Part shown: one piece after another, positions 1 through 6,009 of the stretch
How the letters are laid out: the number at the start of each line of letters is the position of its first letter
Position numbering within the stretch: position 1 is the stretch's first letter
Assembly: GCA_029268165.1 (NCBI GenBank)
Contig: JAJUGM010000220.1
Coordinates: 1-6,029 of the forward strand
Direction: 5' to 3'
Source: Bacteroidota bacterium
Lineage (GTDB): Bacteria; Bacteroidota; Bacteroidia; Bacteroidales; UBA10428
DNA length: 6,029 bases
Notes under the pieces: model-generated
What the model saw: the letters and a program-made list of their open reading frames with translations, nothing else
Database searches by the model: none
Told to the model about the DNA's origin: nothing
Translations under genes and position numbers: made by a program

Positions 1-152
1 ATGGATAGTGCATAGAAATTACAAAAATACAGAATATTTGAAAGATTCCTCTAAAAATAATTTTTGAAAAATTTTTATAAAAAAGTAAATTTGAGCCTGG
101 TTAGGAAGTATTCCCTTGAAACTTGGGTTTAATGTAATTCAACCGGTATTAT

Positions 153-185
153 GGGCAATTTTGAAGTCAAACTTCAATTTTGTCC
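153..185. repeat. Imperfect inverted repeat (hairpin), nested in an outer 8-bp dyad
   Basis: Arms gggcaa (153-158) and ttgtcc (180-185) pair with one G-T wobble. They are followed inward by a symmetric 2x2 T-T internal loop, then a perfect 7-bp stem ttgaagt/acttcaa (161-167 with 171-177) closing on a 3-base loop. Outside it, ttgggttt (123-130) is complementary to aaacccaa (200-207). No T-run follows on either strand, so it is not a standard intrinsic terminator. It may be a fold in the 3' untranslated part of the leftward operon's transcript or a protein-binding dyad; the sequence does not decide. Confidence 0.5.
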
Positions 186-252
186 AAAGATTGTGAAAAA
201 AACCCAAATAGTTACAATTTGATTTCTGCCAACCTGAATGCTATAGTCCATG

Positions 253-298
253 TCCTGTCATCTTTAATCTTGTATCTTGCATCTAATATCTCACATTT
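253..298. repeat. Degenerate 7-bp tandem repeat (nnATCTT)
   Basis: The tetramer ATCT starts at 260, 267, 274, 281 and 288, exactly seven bases apart five times running, with decayed units on each side (TCCT at 253 and ATTT at 295). The unit reads roughly nnATCTT on the plus strand, or AAGATnn on the minus strand. The strict phase in otherwise unordered AT-rich sequence argues for a true degenerate tandem array rather than chance. It lies about 40-80 bp beyond the stop of the GT2 gene. Its function is unknown; it could be neutral slippage DNA or an intergenic repeat family. Confidence 0.6.
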
Positions 299-336
299 AT
301 CATTGAATCGTTTGTCAGTTATTCAATTTTTAAATG

Positions 337-1095
337 CTATGATTTGTGTTTCGTGCTATTGAAGATTTTAAACCTGCAAATTCCTGTTTTTTGCAGAAAA
401 TAAGAAAGGGAAACAGATAATACCCCAAGGCCATATTTTATACTGCGCCTCAGGTTAATAGATGAAGCATCGTCAAAATATTTTGTAGGGCATGTAATTT
501 CGGCCACTTCAAACCCAGCATAAAATATCTGTGCCAGCATCTGATTATCAAATACAAAATCATCGGAGTTGTCATTAAAATTTACTGTTTCCAGTACTTT
601 ACGGCTAAACGCACGGTAACCGGTGTGATATTCCGATAATTTCTGATTCATCAGCAGGTTTTGTGTCATTGTTAAAAGCCTGTTGGCAATGTATTTATAT
701 AAAGGCATTCCGCCTTTCAATGCTCCTTTCCCAAGGATGCGCGAACCTAGCACAACTTCATATACATTGTTGGCTATAAGAAAACACATGGAGTGAATTA
801 GTTTGGGCGTATACTGATAATCGGGATGTAACATAACTATGATGTCCGAACCTATTTCCAGGGCTTTGTTATAGCACGATTTCTGATTGCCTCCGTATCC
901 TTTGTTTTGTTTATGTGTAATAATATGCTTTATTCCCAGCTCACGGGCTTTTTCAACTGTTTTGTCACGGCTAAGGTCATCAACCAGTATGACATGATCA
1001 ACAATATCAAACGGAATTTCGCGATAAGTCTGTTCCAGTGTTTTTTCAGCGTTATATGCCGGAAGGACAACGGTAATTGTTTTATTATTAATCAT
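337..1095 (-). CDS. GT2 family glycosyltransferase, DPM1/polyprenyl-phosphate sugar synthase-like
   Basis: This 252-residue protein is a GT-A fold glycosyltransferase of the DPM/DPG-synthase-like branch of GT2. Visible motifs are the N-terminal VVLPAYNAEKT (9-19), the nucleotide-binding VDDLSRDKT (38-46), NKGYGGNQ (64-71), HPDYQYTP (90-97, with D92 in the usual DxD position), GSR (117-119), GGMPLYKYIANR (128-139), EYHTGYRAFS (155-164) and DDASSIN (208-214). Relatives move a sugar from a nucleotide donor to a polyprenyl phosphate at the inner face of the cytoplasmic membrane; that activity is inferred here. There is no C-terminal pair of transmembrane helices like those of ArnC or GtrB, so it is probably soluble or peripherally bound. 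The ATG at 1095-1093 lies 3 bp after the stop of the GT39 gene, so it is the third gene of the operon. The sugar cannot be told from sequence. It could also transfer directly to another acceptor. Confidence 0.88.
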   Translation of the reverse strand: MINNKTITVVLPAYNAEKTLEQTYREIPFDIVDHVILVDDLSRDKTVEKARELGIKHIITHKQNKGYGGNQKSCYNKALEIGSDIIVMLHPDYQYTPKLIHSMCFLIANNVYEVVLGSRILGKGALKGGMPLYKYIANRLLTMTQNLLMNQKLSEYHTGYRAFSRKVLETVNFNDNSDDFVFDNQMLAQIFYAGFEVAEITCPTKYFDDASSINLRRSIKYGLGVLSVSLSYFLQKTGICRFKIFNSTKHKS

Positions 1096-1098
1096 ATT

Positions 1099-2754
1099 TT
1101 ATGGTATTTCGCGTACACAGAATACATAGCCGTTTTTTTCATAAAGCACCTTTAAATCTGGATACTGACTGAGTAATCGGTGTTTTTTATCAGCTTTAAG
1201 CGACAAATATAACTTTTTATCGATATTTCCTTTTAACAGCCATTCCTTTGAATAGGCTTCATGTTTGCCGGCCGGCATCTTCCTGCCATAAAAAAGGTGT
1301 GCATAACTTTTATATCCGAGTGTTTCAATGTATGCATCTTCATGGCTTACTGATTTAAAAAACGCTATTGCCGCATGTTGTGAGTACCTTTCAGCACGCG
1401 GAGCAATAAATATTACCGAAAGGAAAATAAAAATTACCGAGCAGATTAAAAAATATACATAACGTTTAAAAACATTTAATTTTTTATTTGCCACTAAAAT
1501 AATTAAACCGGCCAAAAGGATAACGGCAGGAATACCTTCATAACCTTTCCAGCCTGCATCGGCCATCAGGCAGGCAAGGGCAAAGGGGTCAGTAATTTTA
1601 ATATATCGGATGACCATTAACTTTAATTTATCAGCAAAAGGAGCGCAGGCAAGCAGTATCACATAAAGGCTGCCTGTAACAGTTATAAGCCATAAAATAT
1701 ACCTTTTTAGTTGTATTTCACTTTTATAAAGCCTGTAGAGAAAAACGGATGCAAAATAAGTTAAAGGAAAATAGCAAAGCGAAGAATAATGGACTATTTT
1801 GGTGCGAACAATGGTAAAAAGCAGGAGAACTATCCAGAAAAGGATTTTCATAAAATTATGATAAACAGCCTGGCTTAAGTCGTGGCTGGTTTTTCTGAAT
1901 AATTCGCCAATAGCGAGAATGGATGATGGAAACATGCCGAAAAACAATACTACAAAGTGATACAGCAGGAATCCGCCATGCCCGGCACCCTGAGATTTAA
2001 ACAAATGTACCTGATAATTAATAAATTCAATAATTATTGCAGCGTTACCTTTAAGCACTTGCAGGATAAACCAAAAGCCCCCTGTAATAGAATAAACAAA
2101 AGCAAAAAGCAGTACTTCCGTCCACCTGAATTTTATACGGAATTTATTGATAATAACATAAACTGTTACGGTAAGCATCAATATGAGCAGAGCAACGGGA
2201 CCTTTTGTTAATGTAGCCAGCCCGATGAAAAAGGCAGCCAATGCCATATTTAATCCACGGGCTCTGTCTTCCTGATAAAATCTGGAGGCATAACTTATAC
2301 CAATAAATATAAAAAGGTTAAACCACGGATCAATAATTCCTGATTTGAAATAGAGAAATGATAATATAGAGCCTGCATAAGTCATTACCCATAACAGGCC
2401 AAACAGGCTTCCATATAGTTTTTTGCCTTTATGGAAAAGCAGTAACAGGGTGATAATTCCGCATACGGCATTTGGAAAACGCGCAGCAAATTCATTAATG
2501 CCGAATAATTTCATTGAAAGCGCCTGCATCCAGATAAACAAAGGCGGTTTTTCCCAGAATGGCTGAAAATTGATAGGCACCGTGAGGTAATCACCTGTAA
2601 CAATCATCTCCCTGGCCGATTCAGCAAAGTTAATTTCATCCCAGTCAAAAAGGTGCATACCTCCGATAAATGGAATGAATAAAAGGCCTGAAACTATGGC
2701 AACAGTCAGATATATCAACCAGTCTGGTATAATTTTATTTCTCATTTTCGCCAT
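1099..2754 (-). CDS. ArnT/PMT-like GT39 membrane glycosyltransferase
   Basis: This 551-residue polytopic protein has about 12-13 hydrophobic segments up to residue ~450, then a soluble C-terminal part (about 455-551), and is the length of E. coli ArnT. GT39/GT-C landmarks are FDWDE (36-40) in the first periplasmic loop, FWEKPP (66-71), IDP with D142, LTKGP (182-186) and VHYSS (321-325). The spacing of D39, E68, K69 and D142 matches what I recall for D55, E84, K85 and D158 of the Cupriavidus ArnT structure, with H250 near the zinc-ligand histidine. The family moves a sugar from a polyprenyl-phosphate carrier to lipid A or protein at the outer face of the inner membrane. Donor and acceptor here are unknown. 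Start choice is open: the ATG at 2754 overlaps the PAP2 gene by 13 bp, while a second in-frame ATG at 2745-2743 (residue 4) makes a classic ATGA overlap with its stop. Confidence 0.88.
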   Translation of the reverse strand: MAKMRNKIIPDWLIYLTVAIVSGLLFIPFIGGMHLFDWDEINFAESAREMIVTGDYLTVPINFQPFWEKPPLFIWMQALSMKLFGINEFAARFPNAVCGIITLLLLFHKGKKLYGSLFGLLWVMTYAGSILSFLYFKSGIIDPWFNLFIFIGISYASRFYQEDRARGLNMALAAFFIGLATLTKGPVALLILMLTVTVYVIINKFRIKFRWTEVLLFAFVYSITGGFWFILQVLKGNAAIIIEFINYQVHLFKSQGAGHGGFLLYHFVVLFFGMFPSSILAIGELFRKTSHDLSQAVYHNFMKILFWIVLLLFTIVRTKIVHYSSLCYFPLTYFASVFLYRLYKSEIQLKRYILWLITVTGSLYVILLACAPFADKLKLMVIRYIKITDPFALACLMADAGWKGYEGIPAVILLAGLIILVANKKLNVFKRYVYFLICSVIFIFLSVIFIAPRAERYSQHAAIAFFKSVSHEDAYIETLGYKSYAHLFYGRKMPAGKHEAYSKEWLLKGNIDKKLYLSLKADKKHRLLSQYPDLKVLYEKNGYVFCVREIP

Positions 2755-3389
2755 AGAGTTAATAAAGAAAGCTTATGCCAGTTTCTTTCCTTTCCGTAGA
2801 AAACATAATAAAACCCAACCGCACCGGCTATGCCGATAATTGCCCCTGTTAAAACATCAATCAGAAAGTGCTGTGACAGGTAAACCCTTGAATAGGCAGT
2901 TATTGAAGCCATTAAAAAGCATAAGAAATGCATGAATTTTTTATTGGTTGAAACTGCCAAGCAAAGAAACAGGGCAAAAGCTGAAGCGGCATGGCCTGAA
3001 GGAAAACTATTATGGTGATATAACCTTACGCCTTCAATCAGATAGAGGGTTGCAATATCTTTAAAATAGGCTGCAGGCCTCAAAACATCAGTAAAGAAAA
3101 AATGTTTCAGCAGCTGCACAAAAATTCCCGTAGCTGCATAAGTCGTGATAATAAAGGCACTTAAACGCAATGATAAAACTAAAGCAAGGAGACCTATGAT
3201 TACGACCACCACACCATCACCCAAATAAGTGGCTATTTTAAAAAAACTGTCGAAAAATGCGGTATGGAATTTATTCAGCAATAGGTGTAAATCAGCCTTA
3301 GTGGATAATAAAATAAAAACGGCGGATAAAACTATTACAAAAAGAGAAGGAATAAGAAACCACGCTTTTTGCCTCATAAGTTTTATCAT
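2742..3389 (-). CDS. PAP2-family membrane phosphatase (undecaprenyl-PP / lipid A phosphatase-like)
   Basis: This 215-residue integral membrane protein has about six hydrophobic segments and all three blocks of the PAP2/type 2 phosphatidic acid phosphatase signature. They are K95 to R104-P105, then SFPSGH (128-133, with H133 as expected acid/base), then SRVYLSQHFLID (167-178, with R168, nucleophile H174 and D178). The first block has eight residues between K and RP instead of the textbook six; I recall Bacteroidota homologues like this. Members dephosphorylate undecaprenyl pyrophosphate (PgpB, BcrC), remove lipid A phosphates (LpxE/LpxF) or transfer phosphate to lipid A (LpxT). Being first in an operon with polyprenyl-sugar type glycosyltransferases suggests carrier recycling or lipid A editing; the sequence alone does not choose. 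The ATG at 3389-3387 has a second in-frame ATG four codons later, and neither has a clear ribosome binding site. Confidence 0.9.
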   Translation of the reverse strand: MIKLMRQKAWFLIPSLFVIVLSAVFILLSTKADLHLLLNKFHTAFFDSFFKIATYLGDGVVVVIIGLLALVLSLRLSAFIITTYAATGIFVQLLKHFFFTDVLRPAAYFKDIATLYLIEGVRLYHHNSFPSGHAASAFALFLCLAVSTNKKFMHFLCFLMASITAYSRVYLSQHFLIDVLTGAIIGIAGAVGFYYVFYGKERNWHKLSLLTLWRK

Positions 3390-3456
3390 CTTATTTTATT
3401 TTGGGCATAAAAATAAAGGAAAAAAGGAAAAAAATAAACCAATGCAACAGACAATA

Positions 3457-3487
3457 ATTGCATAAATAATATTTTTCAATACTTTTG
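3457..3487 (+). promoter_or_regulatory. Bacteroidota-type promoter for galK-galT
   Basis: The -7 element TACTTTTG (3480-3487) is a full match to the Bacteroidota consensus TAnnTTTG. Nineteen bases upstream is ATTG (3457-3460), a near match to the -33 element TTTG, at a normal spacing. Transcription would begin near 3492-3495, giving a short leader of about 13-16 bases before the galK ATG. The consensus is established for the primary sigma factor (sigma-ABfr) of Bacteroides; its use here is inferred from position and match. Confidence 0.6.
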
Positions 3488-3498
3488 TTTTTTTAATT

Positions 3499-3506
3499 AA
3501 AGGAAG
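3499..3506 (+). promoter_or_regulatory. Ribosome binding site of galK
   Basis: AAAGGAAG ends one base before the ATG at 3508, with its GG about four bases upstream of the start codon. This is a closer spacing than the usual 5-9 bases, but it is the only Shine-Dalgarno-like sequence before any gene in the window. It supports this ATG as the galK start. Confidence 0.5.
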
Positions 3507-3507
3507 A

Positions 3508-4677
3508 ATGGATATTTCAGCACTAAAGAAGGAATTTGAAAAATTATACGGGGCATCACAGCATAAATCATATATTTTCTTTGCCCCAGGACGTGTAAAC
3601 CTTATCGGAGAACATACCGATTACAACGGAGGTTACGTTTTCCCCTGTGCATTGAATTTTGGCACATACCTGGTAGTACGGAAACGTGATGACAAGCTGC
3701 TGAAGCTGGCTTCGGTTAATATTAACTATAAGTCTGTCATTGATATAAGCGATATCAATAAGAAGCAGGATGATAAATGGGTGAATTATCCGCTTGGTGT
3801 TTTAAACGAATTTCTGAAGCTGGGGATTAAGCTGACCGGATTGGAAATGTTATTTTATGGTAATGTTCCCAATGGTGCAGGCCTTTCATCTTCGGCATCC
3901 ATTGAGATAGCCACAGCAGTAGCAATTAATGAGCTATTTGATGCGGGGCTTAATGGTGTTGAGATAGCTAAGCTTGGCCAGCGTGCTGAAAATGAATTTG
4001 TAGGGGTTAACTGCGGTATTATGGATCAGTTCGCCTCGGCCATGGGTAAGGCCAATTCAGCAATTTTTCTTGATTGTATTACACTTGATTTCAAGCTAGT
4101 ACCTTTAAAACTTAAAGGTTATAAATTGATTGTTTCAAATACCAACAAACGCAGGGGGCTGGCTGATTCCAAATATAATGAACGGCGTGCAGAATGTGAA
4201 AAGGCTGTGGAGTTCATTCGTCCCTATAAACCTATTTCGTTTCTGGGCGAAATTGACCTGGAAGAATTTAAGATACTGGAACCGAAAATAGCAAATGAAA
4301 CCATACGTAGAAGGGCCAGACATGTTGTTACCGAGATTGACCGCACAAAGCGTGCTGTTGAAGAGCTGAATACAGGCAATATTGAAAAATTTGGACAGCT
4401 GATGAATGGTTCGCATGATTCACTGCGGGATGATTATGAAGTTACAGGTTATGAACTGGATACACTGGTTGAGGAAGCCAGAAAAATTCCGGGAGTTTTA
4501 GGCTCAAGGATGACAGGAGCCGGTTTCGGAGGATGCACCGTCAGCCTGGTTCCGGAAAATGAAATTAATAACTTTATTAATAATGTAGGCGAAAACTATA
4601 ATAAGAAAACCGGTTTGAAAGCTGATTTCTATATCGCTGAAATCGGTAATGGTGCAGGAAGAATAGAAATATTCTGA
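3508..4677 (+). CDS. galK: Galactokinase
   Basis: This cytoplasmic GHMP-family kinase phosphorylates alpha-D-galactose at O1 with ATP, the entry step of the Leloir pathway. At 389 residues it is full length (E. coli GalK has 382). The galactokinase signature GRVNLIGEHTDYNGG occupies residues 28-42, with catalytic R29 and sugar-binding E35, H36 and D38. The ATP-binding loop PNGAGLSSSAS is at 121-131. NCGIMDQF (168-175) carries the catalytic base D173. GSRMTGAGFGGC (332-343) is the third GHMP motif. No key residue is missing. The ATG is preceded by AAAGGAAG and a promoter match, and the N-terminus aligns with the family. galT follows 18 bp after the TGA, so the two are co-transcribed. The first GHMP signature is specific enough to separate it from mevalonate or homoserine kinases; N-acetylgalactosamine kinase activity is a less likely alternative. 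Confidence 0.97.
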   Translation: MDISALKKEFEKLYGASQHKSYIFFAPGRVNLIGEHTDYNGGYVFPCALNFGTYLVVRKRDDKLLKLASVNINYKSVIDISDINKKQDDKWVNYPLGVLNEFLKLGIKLTGLEMLFYGNVPNGAGLSSSASIEIATAVAINELFDAGLNGVEIAKLGQRAENEFVGVNCGIMDQFASAMGKANSAIFLDCITLDFKLVPLKLKGYKLIVSNTNKRRGLADSKYNERRAECEKAVEFIRPYKPISFLGEIDLEEFKILEPKIANETIRRRARHVVTEIDRTKRAVEELNTGNIEKFGQLMNGSHDSLRDDYEVTGYELDTLVEEARKIPGVLGSRMTGAGFGGCTVSLVPENEINNFINNVGENYNKKTGLKADFYIAEIGNGAGRIEIF

Positions 4678-4695
4678 TATTGAAAATATTGCTGA

Positions 4696-5736
4696 ATGAA
4701 TTTCAAGGGAAACTGGGAAAGGCGCTGGCATCCGTTGCTTAAAGAATGGGTTGTTCTGGCAGCAACTACAAGTGAAAGACCATGGTCAGGTGAAACAATT
4801 TCTGCCTCAGGTTCAGAAGAACCTGAATTTGACCCGAAGTGTTATTTATGCCCCGGCGTAACAAGGGCTTCGGGAATTAAAAATCCTGATTATATAAAAC
4901 CTTATGCTTTTACAAATGACTTTGCATCGTTTTCAATGGATGCACCCGATGTTCACCATAAAAGTGAACTTGAAACCGTAGAACCTGTGCATGGTACCTG
5001 CAGGGTTATTTGTTTTACCCCCAGGCATAACATTACACTTGCTGAGATGAACGTAGGTGAATTAGCGGACGTTGTCAGTCTCTGGAAAAAAGAATATGCT
5101 GAACTGGGAAGCCATCCGAAAATTGATAATGTGCTGATATTTGAAAATAAAGGCAAGGTTATTGGCGTTTCAAACCCTCATCCTCACGGGCAGATATATG
5201 CCACAGGCTTTATTCCGCGTATTGTAAAGCGTGAGCTTGAGTCGTTTACCGATTACCGGAGGAGCCATGGCGAGGGGTTGCTTGAAGCAATCCTGCGTAA
5301 TGAACTGGAAAAAGGAAAACGTATTATATGCCAGAATGAGCATTTTGTGGCTTTTATTCCCTTTTTTGCCCGGTTTGTTTATGAAACCTATATCGTACCA
5401 CGCAGACATGTAGCCCGGATTACCGACCTTACAGATGAAGAAACCCTGGCTTATGCTGAAATTCATCATCAGCTAATTGTAAAATTTGACAATTTGTATA
5501 ACATGTCATTCCCCAATATTACCATGTTGCATAATGCTCCTACTGACAACAATCCTGAAAATGATCATTTTCATTTCCACACCGAATTTTATCCACCTAT
5601 GCGTTCACCCGATAAACTAAAATACCTGGCAGGTTTTGAGTCAGGCGGTGGCAATATTATCAACCCGGTAAATCCTGAAGAAGCTGCCGGCCGGCTTAGG
5701 CAGGCGCCGGTAATACACTATAAACACAAAAAGTAA
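4696..5736 (+). CDS. galT: Galactose-1-phosphate uridylyltransferase
   Basis: This cytoplasmic enzyme swaps UMP between UDP-glucose and galactose-1-phosphate through a uridylyl-histidine intermediate, giving UDP-galactose and glucose-1-phosphate. At 346 residues it is full length (E. coli GalT has 348). The active-site motif HPHGQ (162-166) contains nucleophile H164, matching E. coli H166. The zinc ligands are all present: C49 and C52 of CYLC, H111 and H162. The N-terminal RRWHPLLKEWVV and RPWSG (28-32) are typical of class I GalT. At the second metal site, E180, H279 and H295 match E. coli E182, H281 and H296, but E297 replaces H298. The start is fixed by the family N-terminus; there is no Shine-Dalgarno sequence, so translation may be coupled to galK, 18 bp upstream. 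Converges with a gene remnant 9 bp downstream. Confidence 0.96.
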   Translation: MNFKGNWERRWHPLLKEWVVLAATTSERPWSGETISASGSEEPEFDPKCYLCPGVTRASGIKNPDYIKPYAFTNDFASFSMDAPDVHHKSELETVEPVHGTCRVICFTPRHNITLAEMNVGELADVVSLWKKEYAELGSHPKIDNVLIFENKGKVIGVSNPHPHGQIYATGFIPRIVKRELESFTDYRRSHGEGLLEAILRNELEKGKRIICQNEHFVAFIPFFARFVYETYIVPRRHVARITDLTDEETLAYAEIHHQLIVKFDNLYNMSFPNITMLHNAPTDNNPENDHFHFHTEFYPPMRSPDKLKYLAGFESGGGNIINPVNPEEAAGRLRQAPVIHYKHKK

Positions 5737-5760
5737 ATCAGGCATCTATGCTTTTCTGAT
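5737..5760. terminator. Possible bidirectional terminator hairpin after galT
   Basis: Immediately after the galT stop, atcag (5737-5741) is complementary to ctgat (5756-5760). Inside it, gcat (5742-5745) is complementary to atgc (5748-5751). Together these form a nine-pair stem with a two-base loop and a TTTT bulge on one side. It has no following T-run and overlaps the end of the facing remnant, so it is a weak candidate. Its place between convergent reading frames is where a terminator is expected. Confidence 0.25.
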
Positions 5761-6009
5761 AATCCACACATCCTGCTGAGGCTTCCCATTAACTATTTCA
5801 CCTGCAGTATGTTCAAGTAATTCATTGTTTCCTGCTAATCCTCTTACAAAAACCGGCGGATGATAGGCACTAAAGGTGCGGTGGCCTTCTTTTGTATTTG
5901 ATCCGTAACTTCTCTCCGTTTTACGGAATAATAAATTATATAATTGAAAATTAAGACGATAAAAAAATATACATATTACGTAAATAAAAAATATAAAATT
6001 AACAATCAA
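5746..6009 (-). pseudogene. 3' remnant of a probable class I SAM-dependent methyltransferase gene
   Basis: The open frame ends in TAG at 5748-5746. The last ~58 residues (about 5925-5746) look like real protein: GHRTFSAYHPPVFVR, then ELLEHTAG, then QQDVWIIRKA. From memory, the ending (YHPPxYVR, a short loop, QDVWxLRK) resembles the C-terminus of class I SAM-dependent methyltransferases; this is recall, not a search. The catalytic SAM-binding part is absent. Upstream of about 5925 the frame turns to A+T-only codons (Ile, Phe, Tyr, Asn). It contains no ATG, only a TTG at 6009-6007 just inside an in-frame stop at 6015-6013. Sequence to the window edge is equally AT-rich, so a frameshift into an intact upstream half is not visible. 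The best reading is a truncated, decayed gene end. A genuine tiny protein is possible but unlikely. Confidence 0.5.

Larger units (their letters stand above)
1..336. other. Gene-free AT-rich spacer downstream of the GT2 gene
   Basis: No convincing coding region is visible on either strand. The one short rightward open frame, near 180-362, begins at a TTG, overlaps the 3' end of the GT2 gene and runs straight through the heptamer repeat, so it is not a gene. The spacer holds several small inverted repeats between about 104 and 207 and a 7-bp-period repeat at about 253-298; these have their own entries. Positions 1-100 are almost all A and T, including an odd palindrome at 59-73, and nothing functional is recognised there. 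The left neighbour lies outside the window. Confidence 0.6.
3390..3507. promoter_or_regulatory. Divergent spacer between the PAP2 and galK operons
   Basis: This 118-bp, very AT-rich spacer separates two operons transcribed away from each other, so it should hold both promoters. The rightward one is recognisable (separate entry). For the leftward operon, no CAAAnnTA (reverse complement of TAnnTTTG) is present. The best minus-strand approximations are TATTTTTT-like runs in the pyrimidine-rich stretch complementary to 3411-3438, so I cannot place that start site. The plus strand of that stretch is nearly all purine, with two AAAGGAAA-type units about 9 bp apart. No convincing operator dyad is visible. 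Confidence 0.55.

Noticed and set aside
59..73. Palindrome aattttt-g-aaaaatt
   Set aside because: It is made only of A/T runs in a region that is almost all A and T; such symmetry is expected by chance.
302..327. Perfect 7-bp inverted repeat attgaat/attcaat just past the GT2 stop
   Set aside because: It is an A/T-rich stem with a 12-base loop, and on the minus strand it is not followed by a T-run, so it is too weak to call a terminator.
1..336. CRISPR, tRNA or insertion-sequence end in the gene-free left part
   Set aside because: No spaced direct repeats of CRISPR length, no tRNA cloverleaf and no transposase-like frame or terminal inverted repeat pair is visible; the only direct repeat has a 7-bp period.
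180..362. Short rightward open frame of about 60 codons
   Set aside because: It starts at TTG with no ribosome binding site, runs through the heptamer repeat and overlaps the end of the GT2 gene on the other strand; its composition is low-complexity Leu/Ser/Asn.
374..396. Inverted repeat ctgcaaa/tttgcag as a terminator for the leftward operon
   Set aside because: It lies inside the GT2 coding sequence about 35 bp before the stop, and no T-run follows on the minus strand.
5231..5413. Alternative open frames inside galT and galK on both strands
   Set aside because: They overlap strongly supported, full-length, motif-complete genes and show no recognisable protein features of their own.
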